From Hyphomicrobium sulfonivorans (GTDB lineage: Bacteria; Pseudomonadota; Alphaproteobacteria; Rhizobiales; Hyphomicrobiaceae): 64,000 nucleotides of DNA. A program made the translations under genes and the position numbers. The notes below the pieces were generated by a model. That model was not told where the DNA came from. It made no database searches and saw only the letters and a list, made by a program, of their open reading frames with translations. This document shows positions 8,946 through 18,973 of the stretch, in pieces (position 1 is the first letter of the stretch; each line of letters opens with the position of its first letter). The stretch is taken from positions 124,001-188,000 of the forward strand of contig NZ_PZPO01000006.1 of assembly GCF_013306565.1 (NCBI RefSeq), read 5' to 3'.

Positions 8946-10082
8946 CTATGGCTGTTCGCGGCCGCCGCAAAGCAGATCTGCAACGTGCTGGCCGATTGCC
9001 AATGATGAGGTCAGGCCCGGGCTCTCGATGCCGTAGAGGGCGACAAGCCGATCGACGCCGTGATCGCGTGGGCCATGAATGGTGAAGTCGGCCGCCGGTT
9101 CGCCCTCGCGGTAAATCTTGGGCCGGATGCCAATGGTATCGGGTGCGAGCGCCCCATCGGGCAGTCCCGGCCAGTAGCGCCGAATTTCCTGTTCGAAGCG
9201 GGCCAGACGCTCCCCGTGCGGATCATCGAATGCATAGTCGACGCGGTCGATCCATTCACAATCGGGGCCGAAGCGGGCACGGCCTGCAACATCCAGCGTC
9301 AGGTGTACACCGAGCCAGGCGCCGGTCGGCATCGGATAGACGAGGTGCTGAAACGGCGCCTGGCGTGTCAGTGCGTAATAGTGGCCGCGCGCCGGGAAAG
9401 TCTGCGGCACGCTATAGCCGTCGCGCCATGCCATCGTGGCACTGAGCTCCGAGCCGCTCAGACCCGCCGCCAGCACCACGTTGCGCGCCGTCAGCATTCC
9501 TGCCTCGCTGCCATTACTGATGGTTTGCAGAGTGAAAATACCGTTGCGGGCTTCGACACTTTTCACCGCCGTGTTGAGAACGATGGCGCCGCCCTGCGTT
9601 TCGATATGCCCCTGCAGCGCAAGCATCAGACCATGGCTGTCGATGACGCCGGTGGAGGGCGAAAGATACGCGGCGATGCACGCAACTTCAGGCTCAAGCG
9701 CGCGTGCTTCGTCGGCAGCAAGTCGTCGCAGATCGGATACGCCATTGGCCTGCGCATAGGCGGCGAGCGCTTCAAGTCTTTCCAGTTCCGCCGGTTGCGT
9801 TGCGACTAGCAGCTTTCCGTAGCGGCGATGGGTGACGCCGTTGTCGAGACAGAAGCGGTAAAGCATTTCCTTGCCCGCGACGCACAGCTGCGCGCGCATG
9901 CTTCCCGGCGGATAATAAATACCCGCATGGATGACCTCAGAGTTGCGTGAGCTGGTTTCGCTGCCCACAATCGGGTGGCGTTCAAGCAGCACAACGTCAT
10001 GGCCCGCTTCGGCCAACGCGTGGGCTATGGCAAGGCCGATAACGCCACCACCGACGACAACGGTTTCAACCTCGGGCGTCAC
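8946..10082 (-). CDS. FAD-dependent oxidoreductase, L-2-hydroxyglutarate oxidase-like
   Basis: A 378-residue DAO-family flavoprotein. The Rossmann dinucleotide motif VVGGGVIGLAIAHALAEAG is at residues 9-27, followed by LLERH (acid after beta2) and SSRNSEVIHAGIYY, a signature of LhgO-type enzymes. The C-terminal GIRPKI and GIESPGLTSSLAIG segments also match. LhgO oxidises L-2-hydroxyglutarate to 2-oxoglutarate; related enzymes oxidise other 2-hydroxy or amino acids, so the substrate is a likely guess only. Start GTG 10082 follows AAGGATGG; no in-frame ATG fits better. Confidence 0.88.
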   Translation of the reverse strand: MTPEVETVVVGGGVIGLAIAHALAEAGHDVVLLERHPIVGSETSSRNSEVIHAGIYYPPGSMRAQLCVAGKEMLYRFCLDNGVTHRRYGKLLVATQPAELERLEALAAYAQANGVSDLRRLAADEARALEPEVACIAAYLSPSTGVIDSHGLMLALQGHIETQGGAIVLNTAVKSVEARNGIFTLQTISNGSEAGMLTARNVVLAAGLSGSELSATMAWRDGYSVPQTFPARGHYYALTRQAPFQHLVYPMPTGAWLGVHLTLDVAGRARFGPDCEWIDRVDYAFDDPHGERLARFEQEIRRYWPGLPDGALAPDTIGIRPKIYREGEPAADFTIHGPRDHGVDRLVALYGIESPGLTSSLAIGQHVADLLCGGREQP

Positions 10083-10235
10083 ATTTCCATCCTTACGTCA
10101 GCAATGTGTTCCGAAGCAGTTTTCCACAGGAGAATTGCTACGTGTACACCGCTCGAAATATTTCGAATCCTAATTACGTTTCCGCCGTCGCGCATGGTCG
10201 TTACCGTGTCCGGCATGGCGTTTTGGAGGTTCCCC

Positions 10236-10484
10236 ATGGCATTTGTCACTGGCGATGTCGTCGCCGTCGACGACGAAGAGCTGCCGTTCAAGGTTGTGTT
10301 CAAGCAGGGTGATACGATTCTCATCGAGTGGTTGGTGGAGTCGCAGGAAGAAGGCGAAATGCAGATCGTCGAAACCTTGAGAAGCATCATCGACGAAGAC
10401 GATGATGAGGAAGAAGAGGAAGACGACGACGACGAGGAAGAAGACGCCGAAGAAGATGTCGACGACGATAGTGACGAAGATTGA
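10236..10484 (+). CDS. Small highly acidic protein, unknown function
   Basis: An 82-residue protein starting at ATG 10236 with GGAGG at 10225-10229. The first half (DVVAVDDEELPFKVVFKQG, then a segment including IEWLVES) looks like a small beta-rich fold. The last ~35 residues are almost entirely Asp and Glu. No signal peptide. The acidic tail could bind basic partners or cations, but no function is known to me. It reads divergently from the FAD oxidoreductase and ends in a terminator-like hairpin. Confidence 0.72.
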   Translation: MAFVTGDVVAVDDEELPFKVVFKQGDTILIEWLVESQEEGEMQIVETLRSIIDEDDDEEEEEDDDDEEEDAEEDVDDDSDED

Positions 10485-10519
10485 GGGCGCAACAGATCCT
10501 CGATTGACGGTTAAAGGCT

Positions 10520-10561
10520 GGCGGGCGGCGCTGGAAGGCGCGCCCCGCCGCCGATTTTTTT
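10520..10561 (+). terminator. Rho-independent terminator of the acidic-protein gene
   Basis: A G+C-rich imperfect stem (GGCGGG... paired with ...CCCGCC, a few bulges) followed directly by seven T. Orientation fits the acidic-protein gene 36 bases upstream. Confidence 0.65.
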
Positions 10562-11072
10562 GGGCGCGGTTGGTTCGCAGCCGTCTGGAGCGCTTTCCTG
10601 CCATCGGCGCCAACATAGAGCCTAGGCCAGCTCTCGCATCCGGGCCCGTAATTGGAGTGCGTTTTAAGCGGAGTAGGTACTGCTGCGGGCAGGCGGGCGC
10701 TAGTTCGGAGGTTCTGCAACCTTGCGCGCTAGACTGCAAAGTCGATCACGCGGACTAAATTCCGATGAGCGGGTGGTTTGCAGACCTCGGCGCAGCATAC
10801 GTAAGCAGCTCGGAAACGCCGTTGTAGTCGGGTGGGACGCGGGTGCTGTCGCTGCTCTGGTTGTCAGCGAGCGGGCTAGCGATCTCCGCAGCAATCCAAG
10901 ACGCGCGCTAAACCTGAAGGCTTGTGCGGTCTAACGACGGCCGCGATGCCCAAAGGTGCGCGTGCTGGCCGATCCCGGTTCGTACCGGGCTTAATCAAAC
11001 GGGGCTTGATTAAACGTAACATGCGCCCGCAGAGGCATCGTACCGACCTGCGGGCGCGCGTGTTTTGTTGAC
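10562..11072. other. Long gap without a recognisable gene; three consecutive hairpins at its end
   Basis: About 510 bases with no convincing coding frame. At its right end stand three hairpins in a row: CCCGG/CCGGG (10974-10989), TTAATCAA/TTGATTAA (10991-11013, loop of seven) and GCGCCCGCAG/CTGCGGGCGC (11023-11057, loop of fifteen). The last could end the bactofilin transcript, which stops at 11073 from the other side. The rest could hold a small RNA, but no known RNA family was recognised. Confidence 0.5.
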
Positions 11073-11624
11073 TTACAGCAGCGGTGCGTGGGCAGCGCCG
11101 AGCGGTGCACCCGCAAGCGACGACGGTGCATCCTGCTTGGCTGGCTGCGGATCGCCGGTCGGGTCGGCGGAGCGGCGGGATTTGCCCTCGAAAAATGCGC
11201 CCTGCTCAATTGCCAGCGCGTGATGGAAGATGTCGCCTTCAACGTGGCTGGAGGCTTGCAACATCACGCGGCGTCCGCGCACCGAGCCCATCACGTGGCC
11301 GCGCACAACAACTTCCTCAGCAACGACGCTGCCGGTGATGCGTGCCTTTTCCCCGATCACGACATAGGTGCCCTGAATATCGCCCTGCACTTCGCCGTCG
11401 ATCTGAACTTCGCCCTTGGTGACGAGGTTGCCGCTGATGGTGAGGTCGGTGCCGATCACCGACGGCGCCGTGCGCTCAGCGGGCCGATTGAGCCCCATCG
11501 GACGGCTGGCTGCGGCGCTTGGCACCGGAGCAGGCGATGGTACAGGCGGTAGTGGCGTTGCCGCCGTGAAACCTGGGTTGACCTTGGGTGGTTCGGAATC
11601 GGATCTCTTGAAATTCGGCAACAT
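11073..11624 (-). CDS. Bactofilin (polymer-forming cytoskeletal protein)
   Basis: A 183-residue protein whose central ~100 residues (about 57-150) form the bactofilin right-handed beta-helix, visible as repeated short strands with hydrophobic residues every second position: IGTDLTISGNLVTKGEV, then GDIQGTYVVIGEKARITG and VVAEEVVVRGHVMGSVRG. Both ends are Pro/Ala-rich and flexible, as usual. Bactofilins polymerise without nucleotide into filaments near the membrane and help organise cell-wall enzymes, stalks or polarity. Start ATG 11624 has GAGGTGG upstream, better than the TTG at 11651. No M23 peptidase partner, often found next to bactofilins, is adjacent. Confidence 0.92.
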   Translation of the reverse strand: MLPNFKRSDSEPPKVNPGFTAATPLPPVPSPAPVPSAAASRPMGLNRPAERTAPSVIGTDLTISGNLVTKGEVQIDGEVQGDIQGTYVVIGEKARITGSVVAEEVVVRGHVMGSVRGRRVMLQASSHVEGDIFHHALAIEQGAFFEGKSRRSADPTGDPQPAKQDAPSSLAGAPLGAAHAPLL

Positions 11625-11837
11625 ACGCGCACCACCTCTGCTTTGACGCAACGATCACGACTTCAAATCGGCTTCACGGTTAAATTGGTGAGGCCTATCT
11701 ATGGGATAATCGGGTTACGCCGCCGCTAGGCCCCGTATGATCCCCCCAGCAAACATCTAAGCACAGATCCCGAATCGAATCACCGGCCACGGTGTGGCAG
11801 CGCGCACAAAATGTGTGCATCGTAACCAACGGCGTGG

Positions 11838-12308
11838 CTAACCATTCATCTCGCGCACGGCGGCTAGCACCTCTTCCGCATGGTTGGGCACCCGCACCTT
11901 GCGCCAGATGCGCGCCACCTTACCGGCCTTATCGATCAGGAATGTGGCACGCTCGATGCCCATGTATTTGCGACCGTACATGGCCTTTTCGACCCAGACG
12001 CCGAACGCCTCCGCCACGCTATGGTTTTCGTCGGACAGCAGATGCACGCCAAGGTCGTGCTTGAGGATGAATTTGCGGTGCTTGGCCGGGCTGTCGGGCG
12101 AGATCCCGAGAACTGCGGCACCGGCACGCTGGAAATCTGTGGCGAGACAGGTGAAATCCTTCGCCTCAGCGGTGCAACCGGACGTATCATCCTTGGGATA
12201 GAAATAAACCACGACCGGTCGGCCGCGAAACTGGGTCAATGCAACTGTTTTTTCTTCGCTGTCGGGCAGGGCAAAATCCGGTGCGCTTGAGCCTTCAATG
12301 AGGGTCAT
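11838..12308 (-). CDS. bcp: Bcp-type peroxiredoxin (thiol peroxidase)
   Basis: A 156-residue peroxiredoxin that reduces hydroperoxides. The peroxidatic Cys is Cys45 in DDTSGCTAEAKDF; the usual resolving Cys five residues on is replaced by Lys50, though Cys54 lies four residues further. It may therefore work as a 1-Cys enzyme or use an atypical disulfide. The fold is otherwise complete (SSAPDFALPD, VVVYFYPKD, GISPDS, GVWVEKAMYGRKYMGI). Start ATG 12308 has AAAGG upstream; the longer frame from 12344 has a basic, non-conserved N-terminus. Stands alone. Confidence 0.9.
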   Translation of the reverse strand: MTLIEGSSAPDFALPDSEEKTVALTQFRGRPVVVYFYPKDDTSGCTAEAKDFTCLATDFQRAGAAVLGISPDSPAKHRKFILKHDLGVHLLSDENHSVAEAFGVWVEKAMYGRKYMGIERATFLIDKAGKVARIWRKVRVPNHAEEVLAAVREMNG

Positions 12309-12549
12309 CGGGATGCCTTTCTTTTGTCGCTTTTGCCCGTGCACGGTGATTTCAGTACATTGAAATCATTGATTGGTGGGCCCGAGGCTTAGCCGCCTGT
12401 CTTGGACAGCACAAGGGTATGGCCGATCGATCAAAACCAGTGACAGAACGAACCGTATGACGGAACGCGGTCGGCATTTGGGGATGCCGATCTGAGGTTG
12501 ATGTGGCGCAAGTGTCGCATCAGTTTCCGTTTCGGGTGCCGAATGCTGT

Positions 12550-15500
12550 TTGCGTCGGGATACAGATCCCGAAACCGTCGAGGGGCGAGGTTTGCAAACG
12601 ACCGGAAGACCACACCATCAATCCGGCGAGCCGGCACGAACCGAAGAACGTAAGTCGGGCCTGAAGCGCGGCGTCGTGACTGCGGCTGTGGCCTGCGACC
12701 ATGTTCTGCATGGCGTGGGACGGGTGGTTTTCATCCTGGCTCCGGTGTTGATTCTGGTGCTGCTAGTTGTCGGCCTTGGCTATGTGCGCCTGAGCCATGG
12801 CCCGATTTCGCTGAAGTTTCTCGTTGAGCCGATCGAGCAAGGCATCAATGCGGAGCTTGCTGGCAACAAGGTGCGCATCGACGACGCTGTTGTGAGCCTG
12901 TCCGGGACCGGAGGGCTTGAGTTTCGGCTGCGAAATATCCGCGTGCATGAAGCCGACGGCGACGTTGTTGCGTCGGCACCGTCCGCTGCGGTTGAGCTGA
13001 GCACGCAGGCTTTGTGGTCAATGCGCGTGGTGCCGGCACGCATCGAGCTGATCGAGCCACGGCTGTTTCTTTTCTATTCGGAAGACGGCGGCCTGGCGCT
13101 GAGTTTTTCGAAGGTGGAAGTTCAAGACGGAGATGGCAGCGAAGCGGGCGCTGACGCAGCAACACTGACCGAGGCCACTGCGCGCCGCGACGATCGGGTT
13201 GCCGCTGTTCCAACGCAGCCGACGCAGCGCTTGCAGGCGTCCGCAGCGGCGACAGTTCCTGAGACAAGTGGGCCACTGAAACGTATCGACCTGGCGCGTG
13301 TCATCACTGATATGTCGTCGCGCGCGCGCCAGCGGCTCGATGCAACATCGTTCCTGCGCGAATTTGGTCTGCGCAATGCCACCGTGCTGGTTGAATCCAG
13401 CGGCCAAACGACCGAATGGCGCGTGCCAAGTCTGACGGTCGGGCTGGCGCATGCGCGCATGCGCAGCGTGATTTCCGGCACGGCAAGTATCGCCGCTGTT
13501 GGCGGTCTGCCGTGGCAGGTGACATTTGAGACCGATGAGCGGGAGCGTAACAGAACACTGGCGATCAAAGCGTCGATCAGTGATCTGGTGCCGCGCACGA
13601 TCGCCGGTGCACTGCCTCAGCTCAGCCTGCTGCACGCGCTGGACCTGCCCGTTGATGGTGATGCGCGGCTTGAGCTCACGAGCGATGGCGATCTGCGCAC
13701 AGCAGCGCTGCAGATCACGCTGGGTGCAGGCAGCCTGAGGTTGCCGGCACTGCCGGAAGCGCCGTTGGATATCGACGGCGGCTCGATCCGTCTCAGCTAT
13801 GACGGCACAGCCGAAAAGATTTCACTACTGCCGTCAACGCTGCGTTGGCGCGGCAGCCGCGTTACCGTTGAGGGCGGTGCGAAGATCGTTGACGAGAACG
13901 CCGAGCATCCGGTTTGGGATTTCGACGTCGGTGCAAAGGATGGGGTGCTGGCGGCCGATGAGTTCAAGGTTGCGCCGGTCGCGTTGGAGCGCTGGGCCGC
14001 ACGTGGACGCGTTATTCCGCACAGCGGTGAGGTTGATATAAGCGACTTCAGCCTGCGGGCCGGCGGCGCTGAGATCACGCTCAAGGGCAATCTTGTTACT
14101 GGCGACGAGCCAGCCAGCACGCGCCTTGAGGGCGGATTCGGCGCGATGCCATTAGGCACGCTGAAAGCGTTGTGGCCGAAGGCGGTCGCGCCCGGAGCGC
14201 GCGAGTGGGTCGGCGAGCAGGTTGACCGCGGCAACATTCTGGGCGGCAATTTCCGCTTTCTCAGTGGCACGCATATGTTGCCCGATCAGGATGTGGCGCC
14301 CGAGCAGCATCAGCTCTCGTTCTCGATGGACGTCGCTGACCTTGAGATGCGGGTGCTGGATGCATTGCCTCCGGTTGCGGTTCCGCGCGCGACATTGCGC
14401 ATAGAAAACGACGCGCTCGAAGCCAACGTTCCGGAAGGTTCAATCGTGCTGGGCGAGGGCCGCGGTGTGCCGCTGCAAGCGGGACGCTTCACTGCGGTTG
14501 GCATCATGAACGAGGTGCCGACAGGCGAGATCGCGTTTGCTTCGCAGTCGGGTCTTGCCGACATCATCACGCTGTTGGAGCGCTCGCCCGTCACGTTCCT
14601 TGATGACACCGGTTTGCCCCGGGATGGCATCGAAGGGAAGGTTGACGCAAAGTTCAAGATTGGTCTGCCGTTGCTGGCCGATCTGCCGGCTTCGGCGGTG
14701 AAGGTTGAAGGCAAGGCGCGGATCAGCGACGGCCGCATCAAGCAGTTCCTCGGCGCCTATCAGGTGCAGAGCGCAAGCTTCGACATCGACATCACCGAGA
14801 AGGCGGCTGGCGCTAACGGTCAGATGCTGGTGAATGGCGTGCTTGCCAAGCTGGCGTGGCAGCGCATTTTCGATGCGGAGCTTGATAAGCAGCCGCCATT
14901 GCGCGTCAAGGCGGTGCTCGACAATGCGGATCGCATCCACTTGGGCCTCGACATCAATGACATGGTGCAGGGTGAAGTGCCGATCGAGTTGACGGTGAAG
15001 CTGCTGGAAAACGCCGACCCGGTTGTGCAGCTTCACGCGGATCTCTCGGGCGCCGAGCTCACCATCGACGGCGTTGCCTGGCGCAAGCCTGCGGGCCGTC
15101 CTGCACGTTTGCAGTCGGACATCGCGAAGGGCACGAAATACAAAACCGAACTGCAGAATTTCAAAGTGGCCGGCGACGATATCGCCATCGAGGGCTGGGC
15201 AGCGATCGATGCTGACAACCGGTTGCGCGAGTTCTACTTCCCGGACTTCTCGCTCAATGTCGTCACGCGGATGGAAGTGCGCGGCATGCGCGGCAGCGAT
15301 GACGTCTGGAAGATAAAGGCGAAGGGGCCAACGCTGGACGGCCGCGACTTTTTCCGGGCGCTGTTCTCGCTCGATCAGCTTGCGGAGCAGCAGGCGGCAA
15401 AGAAGCAGAAGTCGCAGGAAGGCATCGATATCGATGCCGAGATCAACAACATCATCGGCTTTCGCGAGGTCGGTTATCGCAGCGTGAAAATGACGGCGTC

Positions 15501-16395
15501 CAAGCGGGGCGAGAAGCTGACCGCGCTGGATGTGCGTGGCACTCTGGATGGCGGCAAGCCGCTGGCGGTGACGCTGCGCAACGAGGGCGGACAACGCAAG
15601 CTGCTGGCCGATTCCACCGACGCCGGACAGGCATTCAAGCTGATCGACTTTTATCCCAACATCCAGGGCGGACGCGTGCGGTTGGAAGTCAACCTGGATG
15701 GCAGCGGCGCGGCTGAAAAAACCGGCACGCTGTGGACGGAGAATTTCCGCATTCTGGGCGATCCGGTGGTTGCCGAGGTGTTCAGCAGTTCCGCCGATGA
15801 CGGTCGCCCGGCAATCGAAGGCACCGGCAGGCGCCAGGGCAAACGCGTGACACGCGAGGTATTCGACTTCTCGCTGATGCGCGTGCTGTTTTCAGTCGGC
15901 TACGGACAGTTTGTTATGAACGACGCGCAGTTGCGCGGGCCTCTGCTCGGCGCAACGATGCGCGGCAAGGTTGATTTCACCATGCGGCGCATGAACCTGG
16001 GCGGCACGTATGTTCCGTTGCAGGGCCTCAACAGCGCGCTGTGCGAAATTCCGCTGGTCGGCCAGATCATCACCGGACCGAAGTGCGAAGGCATTTCCGG
16101 CATGACGTTCGCCATCCAGGGATCGATGGATCGGCCGGAGGTGATCGTCAATCCGCTTTCCATGCTGGCGCCGGGCATCTTCCGCGACATCTTCCAGATG
16201 ACGCCGTTCAATCCGAAGGTGCAACGTCGCGACGATATGGGCGGCAATGTCGGCGGCGGGGCGAAAGCGTCAAGCACCGTTGGCGGCGGCCTGGATACCG
16301 GTAATGTGACTGCTGCGCCGGGAACTGTTGTTGGCAGGGAAACGGTCGATGGCTGGTCGTCACAAACCGTAGCGCCACCGGTGCGCCGACGCTGA
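12550..16395 (+). CDS. Very large AsmA-like / DUF3971 protein
   Basis: A 1281-residue protein with one membrane segment near residues 60-78 (RVVFILAPVLILVLLVVGLG) and a very long periplasmic part built of repeated beta-strand units. It carries the DUF3971/AsmA-like features of the YhdP-TamB class, whose members form bridge-like channels thought to carry phospholipids from inner to outer membrane. The C-terminal AsmA-like segment (about 1050-1220) includes GLNSALCEIPLVG and IQGSMDRPEVIVNPLSMLAPGIFRDIF. No ATG starts the frame: TTG 12550 or TTG 12592 (GAGGGG at 12580-12585) are the candidates, so the N-terminus is uncertain. A bidirectional terminator follows. Confidence 0.85.
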   Translation: MRRDTDPETVEGRGLQTTGRPHHQSGEPARTEERKSGLKRGVVTAAVACDHVLHGVGRVVFILAPVLILVLLVVGLGYVRLSHGPISLKFLVEPIEQGINAELAGNKVRIDDAVVSLSGTGGLEFRLRNIRVHEADGDVVASAPSAAVELSTQALWSMRVVPARIELIEPRLFLFYSEDGGLALSFSKVEVQDGDGSEAGADAATLTEATARRDDRVAAVPTQPTQRLQASAAATVPETSGPLKRIDLARVITDMSSRARQRLDATSFLREFGLRNATVLVESSGQTTEWRVPSLTVGLAHARMRSVISGTASIAAVGGLPWQVTFETDERERNRTLAIKASISDLVPRTIAGALPQLSLLHALDLPVDGDARLELTSDGDLRTAALQITLGAGSLRLPALPEAPLDIDGGSIRLSYDGTAEKISLLPSTLRWRGSRVTVEGGAKIVDENAEHPVWDFDVGAKDGVLAADEFKVAPVALERWAARGRVIPHSGEVDISDFSLRAGGAEITLKGNLVTGDEPASTRLEGGFGAMPLGTLKALWPKAVAPGAREWVGEQVDRGNILGGNFRFLSGTHMLPDQDVAPEQHQLSFSMDVADLEMRVLDALPPVAVPRATLRIENDALEANVPEGSIVLGEGRGVPLQAGRFTAVGIMNEVPTGEIAFASQSGLADIITLLERSPVTFLDDTGLPRDGIEGKVDAKFKIGLPLLADLPASAVKVEGKARISDGRIKQFLGAYQVQSASFDIDITEKAAGANGQMLVNGVLAKLAWQRIFDAELDKQPPLRVKAVLDNADRIHLGLDINDMVQGEVPIELTVKLLENADPVVQLHADLSGAELTIDGVAWRKPAGRPARLQSDIAKGTKYKTELQNFKVAGDDIAIEGWAAIDADNRLREFYFPDFSLNVVTRMEVRGMRGSDDVWKIKAKGPTLDGRDFFRALFSLDQLAEQQAAKKQKSQEGIDIDAEINNIIGFREVGYRSVKMTASKRGEKLTALDVRGTLDGGKPLAVTLRNEGGQRKLLADSTDAGQAFKLIDFYPNIQGGRVRLEVNLDGSGAAEKTGTLWTENFRILGDPVVAEVFSSSADDGRPAIEGTGRRQGKRVTREVFDFSLMRVLFSVGYGQFVMNDAQLRGPLLGATMRGKVDFTMRRMNLGGTYVPLQGLNSALCEIPLVGQIITGPKCEGISGMTFAIQGSMDRPEVIVNPLSMLAPGIFRDIFQMTPFNPKVQRRDDMGGNVGGGAKASSTVGGGLDTGNVTAAPGTVVGRETVDGWSSQTVAPPVRRR

Positions 16396-16437
16396 GCGTC
16401 TGTTGCGCACGTCGCTGGAAGCAAAAGCAGTCGGAAC

Positions 16438-16479
16438 AAAAAAAGGGCGCGCCTTCGTGAGCGCGCCCTATGCTTTTTT
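16438..16479. terminator. Bidirectional terminator between the AsmA-like gene and tyrS
   Basis: A 9-bp perfect stem AGGGCGCGC/GCGCGCCCT (16444-16469) with an A-run on its left and a T-run (16474-16479) on its right, placed between convergent genes. Confidence 0.8.
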
Positions 16480-16507
16480 CGGGTGTATTACAGCGATGCC
16501 GCTCGTG

Positions 16508-17761
16508 TCAGACCGGCTTCAGCAACACATGCTTCTTCTTGCCTAGCGACAGCTTGATCGCGCCGTCAGCTGTCACGTCGGCTTCGTTCAGCAGAGCTTT
16601 CTCATCCGCCACGGTCTGGTCGTTGACCTTGAGGCCGCCGCCCTGAATCTGGCGTCGCGCTTCACCGTTCGATTTAACGAGACCTGCCTGCACGAATGCA
16701 CCCAGCACACCGATGCCTGCGCTGAGATCGGCGCGCGGCACTTCGATGGTCGGCAGACCTTCCGCCGATGCGCCCTGTTCAAACGTCTGGCGCGCGGTTT
16801 CAGCGGCGGCTTCAGCGGCCGCGCGACCATGCATCAGCGCCGTTGCTTCGGTGGCCAGCGTTTTCTTGGCCTCGTTGATCTCCGAGCCCTGCAGCGCTGC
16901 AAGCTTGGCGATCTCATCCATCGGCAGCGTGGTGAACAGCTTCAGGAAGCGTTCGACGTCGCCATCCTCAGTGTTGCGCCAGAACTGCCAGTAGTCATAC
17001 GGCGACAGCTGATCGGCGTTGAGCCACACAGCGCCAGCTGCGGTCTTGCCCATCTTGGCGCCGGACGACGTCGTCAACAGCGGACAGGTGAGCGCATAGA
17101 GCTGATGCGTACCCATGCGACGGCCAAGGTCGATGCCGTTGACGATGTTGCCCCACTGGTCCGATCCACCCATCTGCAGGTTGGCGCCAAGGCGGCGCGA
17201 CAGCTCGACGTAATCGTACGACTGCAGGATCATGTAGTTGAATTCGATGAACGACAGCTCCTGCTCGCGCTCAAGGCGCATGCGCACCGAGTCCATCGAC
17301 ATCATGCGATTAACCGAGAAGTGGCGACCGATGTCGCGCAGCATCTCGATGTAGTTCAGCTTGGTGAGCCAGTCGGCGTTATCGACCATCACAGCATCGC
17401 CTGGGCCATCGCCGAAGCGGATGAACTTGTCGAACGTGGTGCGGATGGAATTCTTGTTGGCGTCGATCTGCTCGTAGGTCAGCATCTTGCGGGTTTCGTC
17501 GCGACCCGAGGGATCGCCGACGCGCGTTGTGCCGCCGCCCATCAGCGCAATCGGCTTGTTGCCGGTCTGTTGCAGCCAGTGCAGCATCATGATCGACAAT
17601 AGGTGGCCGACATGCAGCGAAGCAGCGGTGCAGTCATAGCCGACATAGGCAATGAGGGCGCGCTTGGCGGCCAGATCGTCAACGGCGGCCAGATCCGAAC
17701 ACTGGTGGATATAGCCACGCTCGGTAAGAATCTTCAGAAAGTCGGATTTGAGTTGGGTCAT
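16508..17761 (-). CDS. tyrS: Tyrosine--tRNA ligase
   Basis: A 417-residue class I aminoacyl-tRNA synthetase that charges tRNA-Tyr. The HIGH-type motif is HVGH at residues 50-53, the KMSKS-type loop reads KMGKT in [11 protein letters not shown], and the C-terminal S4 RNA-binding domain follows ([20 protein letters not shown]). [21 protein letters not shown] is also typical. ATG 17761 is chosen because conserved TyrRS sequence begins there; the 41 upstream in-frame codons overlap the divergent anmK region. Divergent from anmK by about 50 bases, so their promoters must overlap. Confidence 0.96.
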   Translation of the reverse strand: MTQLKSDFLKILTERGYIHQCSDLAAVDDLAAKRALIAYVGYDCTAASLHVGHLLSIMMLHWLQQTGNKPIALMGGGTTRVGDPSGRDETRKMLTYEQIDANKNSIRTTFDKFIRFGDGPGDAVMVDNADWLTKLNYIEMLRDIGRHFSVNRMMSMDSVRMRLEREQELSFIEFNYMILQSYDYVELSRRLGANLQMGGSDQWGNIVNGIDLGRRMGTHQLYALTCPLLTTSSGAKMGKTAAGAVWLNADQLSPYDYWQFWRNTEDGDVERFLKLFTTLPMDEIAKLAALQGSEINEAKKTLATEATALMHGRAAAEAAAETARQTFEQGASAEGLPTIEVPRADLSAGIGVLGAFVQAGLVKSNGEARRQIQGGGLKVNDQTVADEKALLNEADVTADGAIKLSLGKKKHVLLKPV

Positions 17762-17810
17762 CGCTTCGCTATCACTTTCACGGGGTTCCGCAGCAGCGGC
17801 GGGGCGGAAC

Positions 17811-18935
17811 ATGCAACGGATGGACAGCATGGGCAAGGTGCGGTGCGCATTGGGACTGATGAGCGGCACGTCGATGGATGGCATCGACGTGGCTTTGCTC
17901 TGGACCGATGGCGACCGGGAGCTGCGGCACGGGCCTGCGGCGGGGTATCCCTATCCCGACAAGATCAGGGCTCAGGTGCGGGCTGCGATCGTGGAGGCGC
18001 GGGGGCTGACGGACAGCGCTCAGCGGCCGGGCACGCTGGCCGAGGTGGAAACAGCCCTGACCGAGCTCAATGCAGCCGCTGTGGCGCAGTTCCTGGCCCA
18101 GAACGGCCTGGAAAGCGGCCATATCGACGTTATCGGCTATCACGGCCAGACGGTGCTGCATGATCCGGCGAAGGCGCTGTCGGTGCAGCTTGGCGACGGC
18201 GGGTTGCTGGCGGAGCGCACGGGCATCAGCGTCGTATACGACCTTAGGGCAGCGGACATTGCGGCGGGCGGCCAGGGTGCGCCGCTGGTGCCAGTGTATC
18301 ACCGCGCGCTGGCGGCAAAGGTGCCGGAGCTGCCGGCGGCGTTTCTCAATGTCGGCGGCGTGGCGAACGTCACGTGGGTAGGTCGCGGCGGCAGGTTGCT
18401 CGCGTTCGACACCGGGCCCGGCAATGCGCTGATCGACGACTGGATGCTGCAACACACCGGTGAAGCGCACGATACCGATGGCGGATGGTCGGCGCAGGGT
18501 GCCTGTGACGAAGACGTGCTGCGTGATCTGCTGACGCATAATTACTTCGGCGCGCCGCCGCCAAAATCGCTTGATCGCAACGCGTTCTCGGCCGATCCGG
18601 CCAGCCGGCTTTCGGTTGCGGATGGCGCTGCAACGCTGGCTGCATTCACGGCCGCCGCGGTGGGGCGTGCGCGCGAGCACATGCCCGAGGAGCCGACCAT
18701 CTGGGTCGTGTGTGGCGGCGGCCGGAAGAACCGGACGCTGATGAGCCTCATTGCGGGCAACGTCGAGAACGCCGTCGTTCCGGCGGAGGCGCTGGGCTTC
18801 AATGGTGATTTTATTGAGGCGGAGGCGTGGGCCTATCTGGCGGTGCGTGCGGAGTTGGGGCTGCCAATAACCTATCCCGAAACAACGGGTGTCGCGCGGC
18901 CGATGTCAGGCGGCGTGTTCCGTAACGTCCCTTGA
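17811..18935 (+). CDS. anmK: Anhydro-N-acetylmuramic acid kinase
   Basis: A 374-residue kinase that cleaves and phosphorylates 1,6-anhydro-MurNAc released during cell-wall turnover, giving MurNAc-6-phosphate. The N-terminal [18 protein letters not shown] is the ATP-binding phosphate-1 loop; [21 protein letters not shown] and [14 protein letters not shown] are all diagnostic. Three nearby ATGs (17811, 17820, 17829) could start it; I take the first, which is preceded by GGGGCGG. Divergent from tyrS, the usual partner in many alphaproteobacteria. No MurQ gene is visible here. Confidence 0.95.
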   Translation: MQRMDSMGKVRCALGLMSGTSMDGIDVALLWTDGDRELRHGPAAGYPYPDKIRAQVRAAIVEARGLTDSAQRPGTLAEVETALTELNAAAVAQFLAQNGLESGHIDVIGYHGQTVLHDPAKALSVQLGDGGLLAERTGISVVYDLRAADIAAGGQGAPLVPVYHRALAAKVPELPAAFLNVGGVANVTWVGRGGRLLAFDTGPGNALIDDWMLQHTGEAHDTDGGWSAQGACDEDVLRDLLTHNYFGAPPPKSLDRNAFSADPASRLSVADGAATLAAFTAAAVGRAREHMPEEPTIWVVCGGGRKNRTLMSLIAGNVENAVVPAEALGFNGDFIEAEAWAYLAVRAELGLPITYPETTGVARPMSGGVFRNVP

Positions 18936-18973
18936 ACGCCGGATGAGCCGAGCACGGAGCGGAATGCCCGTGG

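Noticed and set aside
10722-10934. 70-codon frame in the 10.5-11.1 kb gap
   Set aside because: No ribosome-binding site, basic random-looking product, no motif.
10974-11020. tRNA-like sequence with a GGTTCG stretch
   Set aside because: No cloverleaf: acceptor, D and anticodon arms cannot be formed.
14440-15594. 384-codon antisense frame inside the AsmA-like gene
   Set aside because: Composition of a shadow frame and no motif; the sense frame is continuous and recognisable.
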